NCBI GenBank assembly: GCA_947846985.1
Contig: CANTUZ010000002.1
Coordinates: forward strand, 62,955,749 to 63,019,748
Length of the DNA stretch: 64,000 nt
Reading direction: 5' to 3'
Source of the DNA: Fratercula arctica
Lineage: Eukaryota; Chordata; Aves; Charadriiformes; Alcidae
Shown piece after piece: positions 38,301 to 48,980 of this stretch (its first letter is position 1; each line of letters opens with the position of its first letter). A program made the position numbers and the translations under genes. The notes beneath the pieces were generated by a model that saw only the letters and a list, made by a program, of their open reading frames with translations, was not told where the DNA came from and did not search any database.

Positions 38301-41300
38301 AATACTAATTAACTTGCCTCTTTCAAGAAAGTAAACTGGATGCAACTTGAGATTTCACATGCTTCCTAGAAGATTAATATTTAATAACAATATGGATAAT
38401 AATCCATAAATTTCATAGAAATAAGGGACAGACCAATGATCTGGGCAGGACAGCATAAATCAGTCCTAATCCTAACTGAATCTGCTAGTGGGCAGATCAT
38501 TTTAATCTGTGTTGCCATACTGCATCAGAGATCTGTGAAATTATTTTCAAGCATCTCTGTTATGGAGTGAAAAGTGACCACTCATGTCTTTGCTTGTTTT
38601 AAACGGAATTTGTAGAAAGCTGAAAAAAAATCAAGAAGCTAGAAAAAAGCATATAATCCCCAAATAAAAGTCCATCTTCAGCTTCAAGAGAAAATAGTTT
38701 GTCTTGTGATATTGAAAGGATTGTTGCTTTTTTTTTTTAAATAGGAAACTTATGAGAGCAGAAAAATACCCTAAGATTCCCAGTTTTCTGAAGAGCTTCT
38801 TCCTTGACTCTCCTCTGCTTTCCTCCTGCCAACAACCTTCTGTCTCAAAGGTGCAATGCACATCTCTCTCTCTTTCCTTTCTTTTCAGCCTTCAAAAATG
38901 AATTTGATAAATTTCCCTGAAATCTATATGACACAGACTCCTTCAGATTCCTTTCATAGAAAGTTAATTTGGGGTTACAAAAATGTTTTTTTTTTACCAA
39001 AAGATTGATAAACAGCAAACCAGAGCTGACTGTCATATCATCCTTACAGTTGTACATACAGTCTACAAAAGAAATTCAAGCAACATTTTATTTCTCTTCT
39101 CTTTGCTGTTTGTTTCAATCTTGTTTTGTCTGTTGGGTTGTTTCATCTTGTACCTGTAATTTTGGTTATATAACTATTTTCACTAACATCATGGACTAAG
39201 ACTCCATGCCTCTCTAGTCCAAGAAATTACATCCTGGTGACTTCAATCACTATGTATTTCAGACCTTGTGCATTATTTCTAACCAACACACTAAAAATAG
39301 GTATGATCACTGCCAGTTTTGGTGGATAACCTATTTTGTCTGCTATATGAAGTACATATTCCTGTTCAGTCTTAAGGGTCTTCACAACAACATTATTTAC
39401 TTTCACAAATACCACGTTTGGCTAGCAATTCTGCCAGATTTAGATCAGTTAGAACCAAATAAGGATATTGCAAGCTGCAGGTAACTCATGATCAGTCTTT
39501 ATCCTGGTACTTTGTACCACCTGGTACCACAAGTGATGTTCTTCATCCAGTATTATGCCGTCAGGCAACCCTGGTTTCAGTTTGCATTGTGGAAGGAAGC
39601 TGACCCTTGCTAGTTCTGAAAAAGAGCAATGAATCAATTTTTTTCCATTTATGGGGAATTCCTCAAGGAATGGGAGAAACGTTTGCAAATTATACAAGCA
39701 GACAAAACCCACTTGAATTATCTGTCGATTACTGAGACATAATGAGTTGAGTGGGAAAAGATTGCTGTTCAATGCAATACTGTGGGGTGAAGCAAAGGAA
39801 GGACATAGAAAGAAGACATTGAAAGCGATGAGCTGGGAAAATGATGTCTTCAGCTCATGCAGATTTGATCTGAGAGTAGCTGCCATTCCCAATACCAGAA
39901 AAAGGGTGTGGTAGCAGTCATGAGGCTAAGAATGTGTCAAATTATGTTTCCTCTATGGATAATAGATGCTATACAGGGAAGACCTGTAAGATTCAAACTG
40001 CTTCTTGGAGTGAAATCAGTATACAAAATGATGACGTCTAGGTTTTAACAGGAGCCAGATCTGACTGGCTAAAATGACTGAGAGAAAAAGGGTTTCAGAA
40101 GCAGGTCTGAGGCAAATAAGAAACCTTTTTGCTACGAGCCTGAGCTGATGGCTGGGGCAGACATGAAAAGATATCAGAGAAAGAGGAGATTTTAAGTAAT
40201 TTCTGACTTTTGAAGGACATGCTATACAAGACACTAAGTATATTGTCACTTATCATCTGGGACTTTTTTTCTTCATCTACTTCCATATAGCTCTCAGAAC
40301 AAAGACCCCCTAATACTACTTGAAGCTTTCGGTCACTATTGTAACAGAAACTTCAAGAAGGAGATCAGATCCAGTGAGTCTGATACCAGCAATCACAACT
40401 GGATACTCAAGTTTACACTTGGGTGTTGTTTGTCCTTCCATGACCTTTTCAGAAGCTCTGAAACAACACAAAATTTATAATTAATCCACGGGTGCAATTT
40501 CTTTCAGTTTCAAAGAGTAGTTAAAGCAGCTGTATTTATTTATTTGAAAAATCAATAGTGTGGAATTTGTTGAAACAAATCCACTGAGAACACGAAAAAA
40601 ATATGTCCTTTCAAAGTGCTGGTGTGCTTTGCTGTTGATTTTGCAACACAGATCGTGGAAATATTTTATTGGATACTCTCTGATTTTAAGAGAAGATCAG
40701 AAGTTGGTAATCCAGCTCAAACGTTTTGAGTCCACAGGCTTTTTTTCTCCAATTACAAATAAAAATCTTGCATTGAGTTTAGATACATTAAGGGAATGAG
40801 AAAGACTATCTCAGAAGCTAACTAGAAATTAAAAACCATGGATTTTTTAAATGTTTATTGAAGCAATTTTAGTTTAGAGATTAACATAACTGAAGAGATA
40901 CTGTGAAAAATTACTAGATGGCTCTCACTGAAGAGTCATTGTGAACGCACAGTAAAATAGTGAGCATTGGATTTCTAATTTTCTCCTTCTGTTTATCCAC
41001 AATCAACAATTAATATCTTAAATGAAGGCACGACTGATATTTGTATCAGAAATCACCAAAGCATACCTTTGTTTCCAAACCAATTTGATTTAGGTACTCC
41101 AGGATTTGCTTGGATTTTTTTGCCTTATCTGTGAGGCAATGTGAATCTACCTCATCAAGTGAATTGGACAAAATGCCTTTTCAGCCAGACCTGTTATTGG
41201 CTAGAAGATGTAACTCCAGCAAAATCCAAAATACAACATATACATAATTTTTCTGATTTAATTGGAGAAGGTATTTCTGGTATTTTATTCTAGAAGAAAA

Positions 41301-42525
41301 ACTGGGTGGAAGACAGGTGAGGGTGGCACACAGCTGGTGTGAAGCTGGTACTGCGGGACCCACAGTTTGGTAAGGATGGACTACAAAAGGAGGAGCAGAG
41401 ATTTAGCAATCCATAAATCCTGCAGAGCTGCAGAGAGTTGACATTTACCAAAGAGAAGACCTTGAAGGAAGGTCTGAAAGAAATGTAACAGCTGGGAGCA
41501 CAATTAATTGACAAACACTGAATGCTGTGAATATTAAAAATAAAATGTGTAGAAATAGAATTTTCCTTCTTGTAGTTATGTAGACAACAGTATCTTTTTA
41601 AATATGTGTCATGTTTTGTTTCCAGTACCTATTGCATTCCAGTTTGTTTTTATAGTATAGTAATATTTTACATGATTATTTTTACTTCTTGTTGGTGTTT
41701 TTAAACTCACTGATTTTGATGTATAACTGAATTGCATGCAGCTTCATTGTCTGAAGTAATCTTTTAAAACAAGGATCCTCTCAGAGAAAACAGTATCTCC
41801 AATTTTGTTTTTTCCCATAGCAATACAACATTTTGTTACATCTTCCTGATATGGATTGAAGTTATGAAGGCACTGCTATTAGAATTATTAAAACTGGTAA
41901 CTGTAGCTGTTTTAGCTCCCTCTATTTTGTATTTGTTCTGCTCCCTCACTCTGACAGTGTAAGAATTTATTTGGTTTTGTCTTCCTTGCTGCCTTCAGCT
42001 CTTCTCATAAAGACAACAGGATTCTTTCTGTGTTGCTGTTACTCAGGTTTTGCCATTGATTTTTAAGATTTTTTTTTTTAAGCCTCTAGGTGTCTTGGAC
42101 TGATTTGCAATTTGCTGAAAATTTGAAGACAAATACTGAGCTGGTTCATCACTGATGAAAAAAGTTCCATAATTAAAATGGAAATGCAAGGCAGTTTGAA
42201 GGATGAGGTGAGAAAATACCTACTATAAAAGTAATGGAAATTTTGTATCATGTAACATTATGTGAGGCTTACTGAAACTCATTTATTTTGTTTTATATTT
42301 AACTGATTTTTGTCTCACTTCCACAATTTTACTCTGTTATAACTGATTTTATAATTTGGCTTCAAGAAGGATAGTGAAGAATGAATTAGCTTCAAACTGT
42401 CTTTCATTTCCCCCCCTTATCCTAGCCCAGACTGGATACATAAAAAGGATTAGGAGGGAGGGAGCACTTAACCTTGAACATTTACAGCAGAAGTAGAACA
42501 GTAGTGAAAGTATAAATTATTATAA

Positions 42526-42540
42526 AGTGCCCTCTGGAGA
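42526..42540 (-). promoter_or_regulatory. Candidate CTCF binding motif
   Basis: AGTGCCCTCTGGAGA reads on the minus strand as TCTCCAGAGGGCACT. It matches 13 of 15 positions of the core consensus CCACYAGRKGGCRSY, including the invariant AG-GGC part. It lies about 4.2 kb upstream of the ATP9B start and 40 kb downstream of the SALL3 stop. A boundary role is inferred; one motif of this quality can occur by chance. Confidence 0.4.
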
Positions 42541-43254
42541 CATCAGGCAGAACTAGTTACAGATAGGTTCTGCACCTGTAGCAGATACATGCAACAAATG
42601 CAAAACAGCTTCCATGCCAGCTCATTCCTAGTTAAGCCAAGAGTTCACAAGATCCATAAATCATAGGTTCTGGATCTCTGCCACTTGTTATAAATGCAAA
42701 AAGATGCAAAAAAGAAACATGTAAAGGATGATACAGAAAGATTATTTCAGAATGGTGTTATATTTACTTATTATCATAAATGTATGTTACCGTGATATTT
42801 AAGTGACATGTTATTTTGCCAGTACTTGATATTGAATGCAAAAATCTTTCTTTCCTGAAATGAAAAGCTTTTTTCATATAGCAAAATAACATCTGCCTGA
42901 GATGCCCGACTAGCAAAATGTGGATCAAAAGCAAGTTTATTCTGTGACCTTTCAGGATTTCTAAATAGACAAGGAAATATTATTTTCAAAATGCAGGCAT
43001 ATTTGCTACAGGCATCTTGAAAAGTCCATAAGTATCATATGCCAAAGTCTCAATTTTCCATTAAAAAAACTTTTATCTAAATCTTAAGGATTTTCTCAAG
43101 AAAACTAAAACAGGATTACATGATAGTCAATAGGCAGGAGGCAGGCAGTACCACACCATAACCTACTATACTGCACATGAAACAGCAGCATGCCCTTGCA
43201 GCAGGGTCAGCCACCCACACCCCAGGTAGTATTTGGAAACATGTCGTCAGCAGG

Positions 43255-43800
43255 TACACAAAGGGAAGTGATCCTTCCCCTCCGGCACTTGTAAGACTGT
43301 GTCCAGTTTTGGTCTTCTCATTACAGGAGGACACTGTCATTCTGGAGTGAGTCTATGTAAGGGTAATCAAGATGGTCAGGGGGCTGGAGAGCATGAGGTA
43401 CACGGAGAGGCTGAGAGCTCAGCCTGGTCGAGTTGGAGTAGAAAAGGCTAAGAGGAAACTTTGTGGCTGAATACAACTATGTAATAGGACAACATAGAGA
43501 AGATGAAGCTAGACTTTTCTCAGAGGTGCATCGTTACCAGATGAGAAGCAACAGAAACATACTGGAACGTGGGAAATTCTGATTACTTATTACCAATTTG
43601 TTTATCACAAGATAAACACTGCAAGAGGTAGTCCAGAGAAGTTGTGGAAACACTGTGCTGTCCTTGAAGGTGTTCGATACTCCACCGCGCATGGTCCTGA
43701 ACAACCCGGTATCAAACCTGATGTCTTGGAGCAGAGGCTTGGTTTAGATGACATCTGGACATCCCTTCCAACCTAAATTACGGTTCTGTGATTCTATTGG
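43255..43800 (+). mobile_element. CR1 LINE, 3' fragment, diverged
   Basis: The copy begins near GGGAAGTGATCCTTCCCCTC. GTGTCCAGTTTTGGTCTTCT, GATGGTCAGGGGGCTGGAGA, a diverged middle and ACATCCCTTCCAACCTAAAT follow, ending GGTTCTGTGATTCTATTGG. This is the order expected for the CR1 ORF2 end plus 3' UTR in plus orientation. Numerous differences and small gaps mark it as an older copy. Confidence 0.85.
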
Positions 43801-44280
43801 TGTACTACCATCAAGTTTATATTGATTATCACAGGTACAAAGCTAAATAAATCTCTTCCCACTTTCTGGCATTTTTGAGTGCAACCCTTCAAATACCCAG
43901 CAAAGTCTTGCCACATGCCCAGCAGAGGGATTTTTCCCTTTTAATCCCGTATGAGCCTTGTGCCTCCTGCATAACTGTTGTTCCTGCTCTCCTGGTTCAA
44001 CTTTGAGAGTTCTGTGTCTGTTGATAAGCTCAGTAACCAGATAATGTACTTAAAGTCAAAATACTGCTTAGAAAGTTGCACTTGGCAAGCTATCTTAAGC
44101 ATTGCTAGTGCTTCATGACCTTCGCTCCAGCAGACAGGAGCATCCATCAGCGTACACTGTGTATTGTACTCCCTCAGTATTTACCATTCCCCCTCATTCA
44201 GAGGTAGAAGGTATGTTCCAATGTACTGCAGCATTTCAGTCTGATATGTCTGGGTCGTATGAGCAGCTTCATTCAGCGTT
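43801..44280. other. Spacer between two CR1 copies, no gene seen
   Basis: Unique-looking sequence of about 0.5 kb. The last part leads into the inverted CR1 piece. Confidence 0.5.
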
Positions 44281-44320
44281 GGCAAGTAGACACAGTACTC
44301 CAGGTGTCGCATCATTACTT
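44281..44320 (-). mobile_element. Short inverted CR1 piece
   Basis: GACACAGTACTCCAGGTG (44289-44306) is the CR1 sequence found around 'CACCTGGAGTACTGTGTC', but in the opposite orientation to the copy that follows at once. It pairs with 44338-44355 at 17 of 18 bases. Confidence 0.6.
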
Positions 44321-44329
44321 GTCAGGCAA

Positions 44330-44850
44330 GTGGCAAGCACCTGGAGTAGTGTGTCCAGTTCTGATCTCCACAATTCAAGAAAGATGTGAACAGACTACAG
44401 AGGGTCCAAAGGAGGGCAACGAAATGACCAAAGGGCTGGAGAACCTGCACTATGAGGAAAGACTGAATTAAGTATTTTCTTCCTGGAGAAGAGGAGGCCC
44501 AGGGGGACCTCACCACAGTATCACAGTACCTAAAAGGTGGCTACGAAGAAGATGGAGGCTCTCTCATCACAAGGAGCCACATGGAGAAGATATGGGACAA
44601 TGGGTACAAATTGCATTGAGAGAGGTTTCATCTTGATATAAGAAAGGAATTTTTTACAGTGAGAACAATCAATCACTGTAAGAACCTCCCCAGTGATGCG
44701 GTGGAGTCCCCACCACTGGAGGTTTTCAAGACACGATTGGACAGGGTGCTAGATAATCTCATCTAGGCTCTGCTTCCCATGAAAGGTTGGACCTTTAGAT
44801 GATCTTTAAGGTCCCTTCCAGCGTGGACTGTTCTATGGTTCTACAATTCT
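44330..44850 (+). mobile_element. CR1 LINE, 3' fragment
   Basis: The copy starts at CACCTGGAGTAGTGTGTCCA. GGGTCCAAAGGAGGGCAACG, GACCAAAGGGCTGGAGAACC, GTCCCCACCACTGGAGGTTT and TTTAAGGTCCCTTCCAGCGT follow, and it ends TTCTATGGTTCTACAATTCT. Plus-orientation CR1 3' region with moderate divergence. Confidence 0.9.
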
Positions 44851-45966
44851 GAGTGCAGCTCTTTCACCCAGTTGTTGTTCTTGGTTGCCAGTGCTACCAT
44901 TACCACACCGCACACCTCAGGTCACAATCCAGCAGACCAAAGGTTTTGCCTGTACCATGAACATATTTCTGCCATACGGTATCTTCAGAGCAATAAAAGG
45001 GAAAAAAGGCCACGTTCTAGAATACTGAAGGTGGCATCCTACTGGTACCTTTGGCTTGAGTAATTTGCATAATCAGCAATTCATTAGCAAAGATTTTGGT
45101 CTTGTTATCATCTTGTGTAAACCCAATCATTTGTGAAATCTTTTTTCATTCCATCAGATTTTGAAATCAGTAAGTTTAAGGCATTTTAAAAAATGACTGA
45201 TGTATAACTAGACAGCAAAACCTAGCTTCCTACTGTACTATTGCTAAGAAATCTGAAATCTTCTGTTGCAAAGGTGACCCCAGCAACTTACATTATTGAA
45301 GAGAAGTAAAAATTATCAAGTAAAACTTTTGCGACATACCTTTTATTTAATCTTGTGTTCTGCACTTTGGACATATTTTGCTGTCTTCTTTTGGTTGAAA
45401 TTTCTTTGAGTGAAATTTTTTCCTGGTAGATCCTTTATAATTTTTTATTGGATGTTTCTTCTACCTTGAATAGACATTGAGAACGAAATATATTGTCCTT
45501 TTTTCTCATTTTGTGGGAAGCGTTCCATATTTGTGATGGTGTTAGGCCTTTTGCTCCCCACAGCATCTGATTTCAGAGGAATATTGAGGGACAGCATCCT
45601 ACAGTAGGTCTTATGAACACATCTATCTTCCAAACCAGTTTTTCTGTGGTGACTTGTGTATTGATCTTTCCCCTGTGAGGTCCCATAGACTGGTTCATTA
45701 TCCCTGACTTACAGAATGTCCATTTCCATGCGGCAATACCTCTGGCTCACAAAAACTATCTCCGTTTAATGGCAGAAAACAATCATTGTCAATTCACGGT
45801 ACTTTTATTTGTTCTTGGTGATCACAAGAGTATTCGCTGACATCCAACATAGGTGACAGCTAGCCCTAGCCATCCAAGAGATGGAAGGGGAGCCTACCTA
45901 GATCAACTCAAAAAATAGCAGGCATCTGCAGGCTCTCTGGGGACAACCACTTTTGGGTGCTTGCAA
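44851..45966. other. Intergenic, no gene seen
   Basis: About 1.1 kb of unique-looking sequence between CR1 copies. No exon-like frame was seen. Confidence 0.5.
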
Positions 45967-46215
45967 ATTCACAGAATTACAGAATGGTAGGCGTTGGAAG
46001 GGGCCTGCAGAGATCACCTAGTCCAACTCCCCTGCCAAAGCAGGTTCGACTAGAGCAGGTTGCACAGGAACACGTCCAGGCGGGTTTTGACTGTCTCCAG
46101 AGACGGATGCTCCACCACCTCCCTGGGCAGCCTGTTCCAGTGCTCTGCCGCCCTCAAAGTAAAAGGAGTTCCTCCTCATGTTTACACGGAATTTCCTGTG
46201 TTCCAGTTTTTGAAC
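45967..46215 (-). mobile_element. CR1 LINE, 3'-terminal fragment upstream of the ATP9B CpG island
   Basis: ACAGAATTACAGAATGGTAG is the reverse complement of a CR1 3' end. TTGGAAGGGGCCTGCAGAGA, TGCTCCACCACCTCCCTGGG and CAGCCTGTTCCAGTGCTCTG follow, up to TCCTGTGTTCCAGTTTTTG. The element lies on the minus strand and its truncated side touches the start of the GC-rich region. Confidence 0.92.
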
Positions 46216-46400
46216 TGTTGGGTTCCTGTGAAATGCCTGGGTGCCCCGTGCCGCCAGGCCTGCGGATTCCCCCCGCACCCTCTCCGGCTCTCCCTCTTCA
46301 TGGCTCACCCCTGTGGTACCTTCAGAACCCAAAAGTTAAACTTCACCAACCTCAACGAAGGCTCCCACTCCGCCGCACCCCGCGGTCACCCCAGACCCCA

Positions 46401-46426
46401 ACCGCCACCAACCGCCACCAACCGCC
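46401..46426. repeat. Tandem ACCGCCACCA decamer
   Basis: ACCGCCACCA occurs twice, followed by a partial third copy ACCGCC, within the CpG island. Confidence 0.8.
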
Positions 46427-46566
46427 CCGCCCCGTGCGCCCCTCCGCCGGGCAGGGGCACAGCCGGTGCCCTGCCCGCCCCTCGGCGGAGCCCCGCCTCC
46501 TTGTTTATGCCGAGCCCCCGCCCCGCTGGCACCTCCTTCCTCCTTGGCGTCAGCCGGCGGTGGCCG

Positions 46567-46574
46567 TGACGTCA
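46567..46574. promoter_or_regulatory. Palindromic CRE (TGACGTCA)
   Basis: A full consensus CREB/ATF octamer lies 137 bases before the ATP9B start codon inside the CpG island. CREs at this distance from the transcription start are commonly functional; here this is inferred. Confidence 0.6.
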
Positions 46575-46602
46575 GGGGCTCGGGCCGCACCTCGCGGGCG
46601 AC

Positions 46603-46630
46603 GGGGGCGCGGCAGGGGCGGGGCGGGGGG
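46603..46630 (+). promoter_or_regulatory. G-quadruplex-type G-rich run
   Basis: Four G runs of 5, 4, 4 and 6 bases with loops of 7, 1 and 1 meet the usual G-quadruplex pattern. The run overlaps GC boxes and is followed by (GGA)n. Confidence 0.65.
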
Positions 46631-46631
46631 T

Positions 46632-46656
46632 GGAGGAGGAGGAGGAGGAGGAGGAG
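46632..46656 (+). repeat. (GGA)8 trinucleotide tract
   Basis: Eight GGA units on the plus strand continue the purine run of the promoter. In frame with ATP9B they would read as Glu residues, but the nearest upstream in-frame start would be a GTG, so the tract is treated as 5' UTR. Confidence 0.85.
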
Positions 46657-46705
46657 GGGACGGGAGGCGGACGGGCGCCAGGCGGAGGTGGGGGGGGGGG
46701 CGCCC

Positions 46706-46717
46706 CCAAGATGGCGG
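46706..46717 (+). promoter_or_regulatory. YY1-type motif overlapping the ATP9B start codon
   Basis: CCAAGATGGCGG matches the YY1 core AANATGGCGGC except for the last base. It also supplies a strong Kozak context: A at -3 and G at +4. Such motifs often mark both the promoter and the translation start of housekeeping genes. Confidence 0.55.
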
Positions 46718-46805
46718 ACCAGATCCCGCTGCACCCGGTGCCGCGCAGCGCCCAGCGGAGAGCGGCCTATTACACCAGCGCTGCCGCGGCGCAAAGGCAT
46801 AACAG
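46711..46805 (+). CDS. ATP9B: ATP9B, coding exon 1
   Basis: This exon starts ATP9B, a class 2 P4-ATPase of the trans-Golgi network. It is related to lipid flippases but, unlike most, is not known to need a CDC50 partner. The exon encodes MADQIPLHPVPRSAQRRAAY, then YTSAAAAQRHN, and two bases of an Arg codon. MADQIPL and RRAAYY match the start of vertebrate ATP9B as I recall it. It ends AACAG|GTACGG at 46805/46806, and the split codon AG|G is completed by the exon at 63057. ATG is chosen for its Kozak context and family start; the upstream in-frame GTG at 46630 is not supported. The 31-residue segment is the basic, Ala-rich cytosolic N-tail before the first membrane segment. The Ala run and the upstream GC tracts are prone to length change. 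SALL3 lies upstream on the same strand, as in mammals. Confidence 0.93.
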
Positions 46806-47330
46806 GTACGGGCAGGGGCGGCGCGGGCCCGGCGGCGGCTCCCCCTACCCTACCCTACCCTACCCTACTCCGCCACCCCCTCCCCTGGAATCTCGAACGG
46901 CGGGCGGGGCGGTCTGTGCCCCTCGCCCAGCCCCGTTGCCCTGTGGGGCTCCGGGACCGCCCGCCCGAATCGTGGGGAGGGCGGGAAGCGGTGGTGGCCC
47001 CTCTGCAGGCCGAGAAAGGAGGTGGCAGCAGCCACTGGCTCTCTCAGGCCTCCGCGGTCCTGCCCGCCCTCCTCGGCCCTTCCTGGGGGAGCGCGTCTCG
47101 CTCGCCCCGTGGCCCGGCGGCGGGGCACGGTGCCGGGACAGGCCGTGGCGGCGGCGGGTGGTGCCGCAGGGCCCCGCGGGAGGATGCGCAGGGCGGCCTC
47201 GGCTCGCCCGGCCCCGCGCCCGCAGGTGCGGCCTTGGCTGCCCCGGCCCCGCGGGGCGCCGCCGCCAACTCCGCGCCAACTCGGGTCCCTTGCCCGTAGT
47301 TTAGTTAGGAGCAGGGTGCCCATGCTGGGT
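46806..47330 (+). promoter_or_regulatory. Downstream half of the ATP9B CpG island (start of intron 1)
   Basis: Very CpG-rich sequence continues for about 500 bases past exon 1, then falls to AT-rich within a few dozen bases near 47320. It includes five CCCTA units (46843-46867). The many long frames on both strands result from scarce stop codons in GC-rich DNA. Confidence 0.75.
46843..46867. repeat. (CCCTA)5 pentamer tandem
   Basis: Five exact CCCTA units lie 38 bases after the exon 1 donor. The unit differs from the telomeric CCCTAA by one missing A, so it is telomere-like but not telomeric. Confidence 0.85.
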
Positions 47331-48924
47331 GGCTAATTTGGGCGTCGTTAGTAAATATGCTGTGAGGTAGTTGTGTATTCTTGCATGTAAGGATTAAAAA
47401 ACCTCAAAATTTCTTGGGATGTACTATATAGGGGGTTAAGTAATTTGAAGAAGCCAGTTTAAAGGTCTGCTATCAAATTAAGTTTTCAGGCAAAGATTGA
47501 ATGTTTCTTTGCTTCCCATTATTCTGAATAATTTCTGGGTATACTATGGTTGTGAGCAAGGAAAAACTTTGCTACGTAATTTTGGTGTGTTCATTGGACA
47601 GCACTGTTATAGTGGAAGATATGATTATAGTTAGTTCTTTGAAGGTTTTTTTTTTCTCTTCTCTTGGTTTTTGTAGGACGCTGGTTGTGTATACAAGGAC
47701 TGGAGGGAGCAGTTGTAGGATCAGAAGTAAATGGACTTTCTAAAAACAGAATAGTTGGTGCTGTAGTTCATCAATGTTCGTGTGTCATCATGAATAAAAT
47801 GGATTTACTTTGTCAGAATGGAGTAACTAGCAGAATTAAAACTGTGCAAAATAGGTTAGGCTTAAATTATGTTGTCTTGATTCTTAAACCAGATAAAATT
47901 ATTTTTTATGAATATTCACAAGCTTGTAGGACAGTTTGCCATAGTAGGTAGTTTTCCCCATCTTGCTAATACTTGTATGTCCAACAACTTGGAGTAGGTT
48001 TGTCCTCTGTTTTGAGGTAAGGACAGCGTTACCATCATCATGCTGGTGCCTCAGAGAATTGAAGCTCTTCCTGGAATCTGTAAACTTCTTAGTAGGTGTT
48101 GTGCTTTGCAGGAAAAAGTGAAATGAGGGAAAGGGAAGGCAAAAACTTAGTCCAGACCATGAAAGGTGTCAGGTGGTTCTGTTCTAGGTTACCCAGGAGT
48201 CTTTTGGTGATTTGAAAAATGCTATGGATATGATGGGCTGAGTTCATAAAACAGCTAGATACACAGTTTTATTGAAAGTATGTTTGCAGGCAGTAATTAC
48301 AGTTATTTATACAAACTGTTTAAACCTGGCTCTGTAAGCACATTTGATAAGCTGTAAGATCTAGCAAGGAACTACAGATTCATTACATATCTGCTTCTTC
48401 CACTCTATCTTGTTTGATCAACATCACCCTCTAAAGACTGTGTATTAAATCCCTTCTAGTTTAGATTACATCTTTCAGAGTTATGGTCTTATAATCTATG
48501 TGTTGCTCAAGTGCAGGTGATACGTTATTTAACTTGCTGATCCTCTACACAATTGACTACCTATGATTTTCATTACTTTAGTTCAACTACTTGTAGGTTT
48601 ATAAAACCTTTAAAAATTGACAGGCGTGTTTATTACGTTTCTTTATTTCAATCACATGGTTAAATAAATTGCCCTTTTGAGCTCTGAGAATCAGAATACA
48701 TGTACCAACCTCTGCACTCACTTTAATTCTTTATATTTTTCCTAAGGTGAGTTGAGTAGGTTGGTTATTCTTCAAGAATACCATACGCTGGATTTGTGAG
48801 AGCACCTCTTGTGTGCTGTGAAAGGGGTCTGACGGACCTGTAACAAAAGCGTGGGAATGCTTGTGTAGATTCTACCACAGATGTCTTGTGTAATGTCAAA
48901 GAGGAAATATGGCAGTGCAGATAG

Positions 48925-48980
48925 TTGAACTACAACTCGTAAGTCTTATGACTCTAAGCTTGTAGTTTGAACTACAACTC
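48925..48980. repeat. Direct repeat with hairpin (TTGAACTACAACTC twice)
   Basis: TTGAACTACAACTC occurs at 48925-48938 and 48967-48980. The second copy overlaps a perfect 8-bp stem, TTGTAGTT-TG-AACTACAA (48960-48977). ACTACAACTC resembles the ZNF143/SBS motif core 'ACTACAANTCCCAGCA' but lacks the CCAGCA half. Confidence 0.6.

Larger units (their letters stand above)
37562..43254. other. Intergenic, no gene seen
   Basis: AT-rich sequence with a C15-A-C-T9 homopolymer junction (38275-38300) and a CTCF-type motif at 42526-42540. The minus-strand 147-codon frame at 39449-39892 has no recognisable domain and is treated as chance. Confidence 0.5.
46216..46710 (+). promoter_or_regulatory. ATP9B promoter, CpG island and probable 5' UTR
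   Basis: GC and CpG content rise sharply from about 46330 and stay high to about 47300. Before the start codon there is a palindromic CRE, TGACGTCA (46567-46574), GC boxes (GGGGCGGGGC near 46615, CCGCCCCGCCCC near 46422) and a G-quadruplex-type run (46603-46630). A (GGA)n tract (46632-46656) and a G11 run next to GGGGGCGCCCCC (46696-46707) follow. No TATA box is seen. This fits a constitutive CpG-island promoter; the exact start of transcription is unknown. Confidence 0.8.

Noticed and set aside
39449..39892. 147-codon minus-strand frame
   Set aside because: The longest frame in the gap, but with no family match, no promoter or splice signs, and hydrophobic/Ser-rich chance composition.
46630..46710. 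In-frame N-terminal extension of ATP9B with a poly-Glu stretch from (GGA)n
   Set aside because: It would need a GTG start. The ATG at 46711 has a strong Kozak context and matches the family N-terminus.
45957..47336. Several long frames (up to 281 codons) on both strands around the ATP9B start
   Set aside because: They run across the CR1 fragment and CpG island, are rich in Pro/Ala/Arg/Gly, overlap each other in many frames, and result from scarce stop codons in GC-rich DNA. Only the 46711-46805 exon is supported.
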